Of a stretch of DNA of 16,669 nt, positions 13,448 through 16,669 are shown piece by piece. The first letter of the stretch is position 1. Every line of letters starts with the position of its first letter. The notes beneath the pieces are model-generated. The model was not told the DNA's origin, made no database searches, and saw nothing but the letters and a program-made list of their open reading frames with translations. Position numbers and translations under genes: made by a program. The stretch comes from Candidatus Bathyarchaeota archaeon (GTDB taxonomy: Archaea; Thermoproteota; Bathyarchaeia; 40CM-2-53-6; RBG-13-38-9): assembly GCA_007050885.1 (NCBI GenBank), contig SMYQ01000004.1, positions 1 through 16,669 on the forward strand, read 5' to 3'.

Positions 13448-14665
13448 ATGATCCAAATCGGTATTATTGGGAAAACAAATACCGGAAAAACGACATTATT
13501 TAACGCAGCAACACTTCTCTCTGCTGAAGTATCAACCTATCCATTCACTACAAAGAAACCAAATATTGGAACTGCTTATGTAAGAACTCTTTGTGTTTGC
13601 AAGGAATTAGGAGTAAAAGATGCTCCTCGTAATTCTGCTTGCATGGATGGTTGGCGTTTTATTCCAATAGAGCTAGTGGATCTGCCAGGGTTGATCAAAG
13701 GCTCATGGTCAGGAATGGGCTTAGGTGACAGGTTTCTAAGTGTCGCATCACAGGCTGATGCACTGATTCATGTAGCAGATGCTTCTGGAAGTATCGATGC
13801 TGAAGGAAAACTGACTAGGCCTGGACTTGGAAATCCGATAATGGATATCTATGACGTTGAAGAGGAGATCATACTCTGGTTTGCAAAATCAATAGCAAAG
13901 AGTGTTAAAGGAATTAGAAAGAAGGTTGATTCAGGCGAGTCTTTAAAGAAATCACTTTATCGTTCATTAGCTGGATTAAAGGTGAAGTTTGAACACATAG
14001 AGAAAGCTCTTGAAAACAGCTCTCTTGAAAACAAGTCTGTAAAGAAATGGAGCGATAAAGATCTAAAGCTATTCGCGCAGGAAATAAGAAAACTATCAAA
14101 ACCAACAGTTATAATAGCTAATAAAATGGACATTGCCAACGCCAGTACAAATTATGAACGTATGATAGAGGAATTCAAAGGCTCATTTGTGGTTCCAGCA
14201 TGCAGCGAAGCAGAGCTTGCTCTGCGTAGAGCGGAAACAAAGGGATTCATCAGATACGTTCCAGGAGAAGAAAAATTCCAAGTGTTGAATGAGAACGAAC
14301 TTACGAAAGAACAACAGTGGGCTCTTAATTATGTACAGGAAAGAGTTCTAACAAGATGGGTAAATACTGGAGTTCAATTTGCGATAAACATGTGTATATT
14401 AAAATTGTTAGGTATGAATACTGTGTACCCTGTTGAAGACATAAAAAAAATGTCAGACCATGCAGGAAGAGTTCTTCCTGATGCATTTCTTATACCTTAT
14501 CATGCTGATGTCAAATATCTGGCAAGAGAGATACATACTGAATTGGAAAAAACAATGTTACATGCTATTGATGTTCGAACAGGTCTAAGACTTCCAACGG
14601 ACTATGTTCTCAAAGATAGAGATGTAATAAGTATAATTGCAGCCGCTCGTAAGAAAAAAACCTAA
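13448..14665 (+). CDS. Ygr210/MJ1332-type TGS-domain GTPase (YchF/Obg relative)
   Basis: This 405-aa P-loop GTPase of the Obg/YchF superfamily carries G1 'GKTNTGKT' (8-15), a YPFTT switch I (31-35), G3 'DLPG' (78-81) and G4 'NKMD' (225-228). Helical insertions lie between G3 and G4 ('ADASGSIDAEG', 'VEEEIILWF', and a basic helical region 150-215). A C-terminal TGS domain ends 'AIDVRTGLRLPTDYVLKDRDVISIIAAA'. Bona fide YchF proteins have an altered G4 and prefer ATP; here NKxD is intact, so GTP is expected. The Cys-bearing insertion 'CVCKELG…RNSACMDG' (49-68) is typical of the Ygr210 group. I prefer the ATG at 13448 to an upstream TTG at 13424. Members are thought to act on or near the ribosome; exact role unknown. 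Confidence 0.87.
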   Translation: MIQIGIIGKTNTGKTTLFNAATLLSAEVSTYPFTTKKPNIGTAYVRTLCVCKELGVKDAPRNSACMDGWRFIPIELVDLPGLIKGSWSGMGLGDRFLSVASQADALIHVADASGSIDAEGKLTRPGLGNPIMDIYDVEEEIILWFAKSIAKSVKGIRKKVDSGESLKKSLYRSLAGLKVKFEHIEKALENSSLENKSVKKWSDKDLKLFAQEIRKLSKPTVIIANKMDIANASTNYERMIEEFKGSFVVPACSEAELALRRAETKGFIRYVPGEEKFQVLNENELTKEQQWALNYVQERVLTRWVNTGVQFAINMCILKLLGMNTVYPVEDIKKMSDHAGRVLPDAFLIPYHADVKYLAREIHTELEKTMLHAIDVRTGLRLPTDYVLKDRDVISIIAAARKKKT

Positions 14666-15225
14666 TGCTTTGAAACAAACTTCAAAAGATCTGCTTTAGT
14701 TACTATTCCTCTTGTATGTCCTTTTTTTGTCACTAAAACTGCTTGACTATACTGAAGCAGAGAAGATATTACTGTAATAGGAGTGTCTTCGTTTACTATA
14801 GGAAACGCATCTTCCATAATTAACTCCACTGTAACACTTGAAAGTTGTTTAGGATCTTTCCTCACAAGTATTTGATTGAGGACTGTTTTCTCAGTTATGC
14901 TTCCTACAATCCGAGTCCCATCGAATACTGGAAGTTGAGAATAACCTGTATCATTCATTATTCGGGTTGCTTTAGACACAGTATCACTTTTTTGAACTCC
15001 AACAACTTTTCCTTCAAGAATTTCTCCAATCTTGATTTCTCTCTTCTTTTCAAGACTTTCGAATAGATCAAAAATGTCCTTTGTTTTATTGTATGAAGGG
15101 TTTATTCTACGAGTTTCGATTTTTGCGATCATAGATTGGCTAACGCCAACCATTTTTGCAAGTTCTTTTTGACTCAAGCCTAGACTTTTGCGTCTTTTTT
15201 CGATCTCTTCAATATGTGGGAGCAT
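14662..15225 (-). CDS. HTH (XRE-type) transcriptional regulator with two CBS domains
   Basis: This 187-aa regulator has an N-terminal helix-turn-helix at residues 7-55 ('LGLSQKELAKMVGVSQSMIAKIE' is the classic XRE pattern). Two CBS repeats follow: CBS1 about 65-122 ('MNDTGYSQLPVFDGTRIVGSITEKTVL') and CBS2 about 133-187 ('QYSQAVLVTKKGHTRGIVTKADLLKFV'). CBS pairs bind adenosyl compounds such as AMP/ATP or S-adenosylmethionine, so DNA binding is probably tuned by energy or methyl-donor status; ligand unknown. This HTH-CBS layout is common in archaea. It converges on the GTPase, overlapping it by 4 bases (14662-14665), and is divergent from the cyclase gene, whose ATG lies 164 bp away. That gap is the likely site of autoregulation or of control of the cyclase. 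Confidence 0.85.
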   Translation of the reverse strand: MLPHIEEIEKRRKSLGLSQKELAKMVGVSQSMIAKIETRRINPSYNKTKDIFDLFESLEKKREIKIGEILEGKVVGVQKSDTVSKATRIMNDTGYSQLPVFDGTRIVGSITEKTVLNQILVRKDPKQLSSVTVELIMEDAFPIVNEDTPITVISSLLQYSQAVLVTKKGHTRGIVTKADLLKFVSKH

Positions 15226-15340
15226 GATTCATTTATCCTCTGCCTGTAAGTAAGAGAGCGCCAAATATAATCAACAATTTTCTGAGTTTTTCTAGGGGAT
15301 AATTGATATTTGTATTGTTCATTCAATTATCCATCGAATA

Positions 15341-15350
15341 TTATTATATC
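15341..15350 (+). promoter_or_regulatory. TATA-like box for the cyclase-family gene
   Basis: TTATTATATC is centred about 26 nt before 15372, giving an 18-nt leader to the ATG at 15390. It shows that the hydrophobic N-terminal extension read from a TTG at 15303 is promoter DNA, not coding. Confidence 0.45.
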
Positions 15351-15389
15351 TTAATACTAATCAAAGAACACGATCTGTGGGCGTCTAGA

Positions 15390-16127
15390 ATGCAACTTGA
15401 AGATGTTATTTCCAACTATCGTATTATCGATTTAACACATGTTTTGGAGGAGAGGACTCCTTGCTATTTGCCATTTTATCATATACCATGGATGTCTAGG
15501 ACGCAAGGAGACGGTTACAATGCTTACGTACTACAAATTGCCGAGCATCACGCAACTCATGTGGATGCACCTGGCCATGTCGGTGGGACAAAATGGCTAG
15601 ATGATATCAATTTGGATAGTTGGCATGGACCTTGCCGAGTAATAAATCTGAAAAACAAAAGATTGGCTGAAGAAGTATTTACAAAAGACATTAAATTATG
15701 GGAGAAAAATAATAGTCAAATCAATCAAGATGAAATTATACTTCTTCAATATGGGTGGGACAAAAGATGGATTATCCAATATGATAAAATCAACACACCT
15801 AAAAAGAGTGAATATTTGAAAGATTTTCCAGGTCTATCTGAAGAAGCAGCAACATATCTGGCGAAGAAAAAGATCAAACTAATTGGAACTGATACGCCAA
15901 CAATTGATTCTGTTTCTGCTTTTCTTGATGCCCAAAATCTTGGGAACACAGAACCTTCACACATAAAACTTCTTAAAGAGCATAACATCCCAATTTTGGA
16001 AGGCCTTAAGAATTTGGATAAATTACCATCAAATGGAGCGTATTTGTTTACTTTACCCTTAAATATAAAGCACGGGTCAGGGTCACCCGTGAGAGCTGTT
16101 GCGTTCATCCCAAAGGATAAGAAATGA
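15390..16127 (+). CDS. Cyclase family protein (kynurenine-formamidase-like metal hydrolase)
   Basis: This 245-aa protein of the cyclase/arylformamidase superfamily (PF04199 type) is a cytosolic Zn/Mn hydrolase of amides, lactones or esters. The metal motif H-x-G-T-H-x-D-x-P-x-H appears as H53-H-A-T-H57-V-D59-A-P-G-H63, with Ala in place of Gly. The opening 'YRIIDLTHVLEERTPCY' (10-26), mid 'LIGTDTPTIDSV' and the C-terminal 'LFTLPLNIKHGSGSPVRAVA' are family hallmarks. The ATG at 15390 is chosen because the upstream 29 codons from a TTG at 15303 cover a TATA-like box and are unlike family N-termini. No tryptophan-degradation genes are nearby, so the formamidase name should not be taken as the substrate. 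The divergent HTH-CBS regulator may control it. Confidence 0.85.
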   Translation: MQLEDVISNYRIIDLTHVLEERTPCYLPFYHIPWMSRTQGDGYNAYVLQIAEHHATHVDAPGHVGGTKWLDDINLDSWHGPCRVINLKNKRLAEEVFTKDIKLWEKNNSQINQDEIILLQYGWDKRWIIQYDKINTPKKSEYLKDFPGLSEEAATYLAKKKIKLIGTDTPTIDSVSAFLDAQNLGNTEPSHIKLLKEHNIPILEGLKNLDKLPSNGAYLFTLPLNIKHGSGSPVRAVAFIPKDKK

Positions 16128-16143
16128 TTAATCATCGTATTGT

Positions 16144-16151
16144 CTTTAAAG
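16144..16151 (+). promoter_or_regulatory. TATA-like box for the basic micropeptide gene
   Basis: CTTTAAAG is centred 26-27 nt before the A of the ATG at 16174, exactly the spacing expected for a leaderless archaeal transcript starting at the start codon. A second AT box, TTTATAA (16154-16160), is less well placed. Confidence 0.4.
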
Positions 16152-16173
16152 AATTTATAATTGTGCACAAAAG

Positions 16174-16263
16174 ATGACTCGATGGATTGGAAAATCAAAA
16201 GATACTTGGACAGAGGGTAGAACGAAACATAAAAAGAAAAAGAGTAGGAAAACATCTAGATAG
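16174..16263 (+). CDS. Very basic 29-residue micropeptide
   Basis: This short open frame (ATG to TAG) encodes 29 residues. The first part is ordered-looking ('MTRWIGKSKDTWTEGR', two Trp) and the tail is Lys/Arg-rich ('TKHKKKKSRKTSR'); 12 of 29 residues are Lys or Arg. The composition resembles tiny ribosomal or nucleic-acid-binding proteins, but I do not match it to eL41, eS30, Thx or another known one. A TATA-like box at 16144-16151 is placed for a leaderless transcript from this ATG, and the frame lies in an otherwise gene-free gap (16128-16331). No other gene overlaps it on either strand with better support. Existence as a gene is moderately likely; a role in RNA or ribosome binding is a guess. 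Confidence 0.5.
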   Translation: MTRWIGKSKDTWTEGRTKHKKKKSRKTSR

Positions 16264-16331
16264 CTCGCGCTAATTTTCTATTAACTGATCCAATATTTCT
16301 TAACCCAGCAATCAATTAATAATCAAGGAAA

Positions 16332-16669
16332 TTAAGGAGAAATATTGTCTAATAGATCTAAGTAATCTATCAATAGTCTAGTTATCAAGAAATTATCGAT
16401 AACTTTTTTCTTACTTTTCTCTCCAAATCTCTTTGATAAATCAGCATCCTGTAATAATTGTAGAATACGATCTGCAAATCCTTTCTCATCAAATGGATCT
16501 AATAGAAAACCATTCTCCCCATCTTTGATTTGAAGTGAAATTCCTCCTACGTCTGAACCAACTACAGGTTTTTCTTTCCAGAGTGCTTCAGTTATAGTAA
16601 GCCCAAATCCTTCTTTGATTGATTTTTGTATTATAACATTTGAAATTCTCTGGAAAATATTAACTAGAA
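16332..16669 (-). CDS. TreT-like GT4-family glycosyltransferase (5' partial)
   Basis: The 112 C-terminal residues of a leftward gene are visible; the start lies beyond the right edge. The segment 'VIIQKSIKEGFGLTITEALWKEKPVVGSDVGGISLQIKDGENGFLL' is the donor-nucleotide site of GT-B retaining glycosyltransferases (GT4), with the E-x7-E pair as E…GFGLTITE. The wording 'SIKEGFGLTITEALW' and the ending 'FLITRLLIDYLDLL' resemble trehalose synthase TreT, which makes trehalose from NDP-glucose and glucose. Trehalose phosphorylase-like or another GT4 enzyme is an alternative. It ends in TAA at 16332, converging with the micropeptide gene across 68 bp. Family is strong, exact enzyme moderate. Confidence 0.75.
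   Translation of the reverse strand, partial: LVNIFQRISNVIIQKSIKEGFGLTITEALWKEKPVVGSDVGGISLQIKDGENGFLLDPFDEKGFADRILQLLQDADLSKRFGEKSKKKVIDNFLITRLLIDYLDLLDNISP

Noticed and set aside
13341..13448. 36-codon N-terminal extension of methionine aminopeptidase
   Set aside because: It is unlike family N-termini, has no ribosome-binding site, overlaps the divergent gene's start region, and a strong AAGGAG precedes the ATG at 13340.
15303..15389. Hydrophobic N-terminal extension of the cyclase (looks like a signal or membrane segment)
   Set aside because: It begins at a TTG and its Tyr/Ile/Leu-rich run is the translation of an AT-rich TATA-box region; the family N-terminus begins at the ATG at 15390.
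15746..16255. 169-codon minus-strand frame opposite the cyclase and micropeptide genes
   Set aside because: It is antisense to the conserved C-terminal half of the cyclase; the translation looks like an antisense shadow with no family features.

Overview
The window looks like AT-rich archaeal chromosome, probably from the Thermoproteota/Bathyarchaeia-Thaumarchaeota side, although the phylum cannot be fixed from sequence reading alone. The archaeal indicators are a free-standing 5S rRNA gene with its own TATA box, a DUF1512 protein, a type II methionine aminopeptidase, a Ygr210/MJ1332-type TGS GTPase, a TrmB-type regulator, an HTH-CBS regulator, F420-type LLM oxidoreductases and a TreT-like glycosyltransferase. 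TATA-like boxes about 26 nt before probable transcript starts recur, and Shine-Dalgarno sequences are mostly weak. No tRNA, CRISPR array, insertion sequence or phage module was seen.

Left part (1-8430). A dipeptide-epimerase-like enolase-superfamily gene is cut by the left edge. It converges on a leftward pair: a class V aminotransferase followed by a glycine C-acetyltransferase (Kbl)-like enzyme. A small rightward gene for a possible HExxH metallopeptidase follows. Next comes a leftward run of five genes (8426 to 4069): an unknown 124-144 aa protein, two tandem LLM-class oxidoreductases and two tandem SDR-type dehydrogenases. The two SDRs resemble the short-chain type of L-threonine 3-dehydrogenase. 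With Kbl and the aminotransferase they suggest threonine/aminoketobutyrate/glycine metabolism, but this is inference. The leftward run has a TATA-like box and a 20-bp palindrome at its predicted transcription start.

Middle (8431-10814). A TrmB-family regulator is divergent from that run. It is split into two frames at a (CG)4 repeat, and loss of one CG unit would restore a 264-residue protein. It is followed by a UlaG-like metallo-beta-lactamase-fold hydrolase with all metal ligands, and by the lone 5S rRNA gene.

Right part (10815-16669). A DUF1512 protein and a two-helix membrane protein with a cytosolic zinc ribbon are nearly contiguous. Methionine aminopeptidase and the TGS GTPase are divergent, with start codons about 107 bp apart. 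An HTH-CBS regulator converges on the GTPase with a 3-bp overlap and is divergent from a cyclase/kynurenine-formamidase-family hydrolase. A 29-residue very basic micropeptide with a leaderless-type promoter follows. The window ends in the C-terminal third of a leftward TreT-like glycosyltransferase.

Most of the content is ordinary metabolism and information processing. The best leads are the repeat-associated TrmB split, the unusual aminotransferase (Cys cluster, missing substrate Arg), the palindrome at the start of the LLM/SDR run, and the basic micropeptide.
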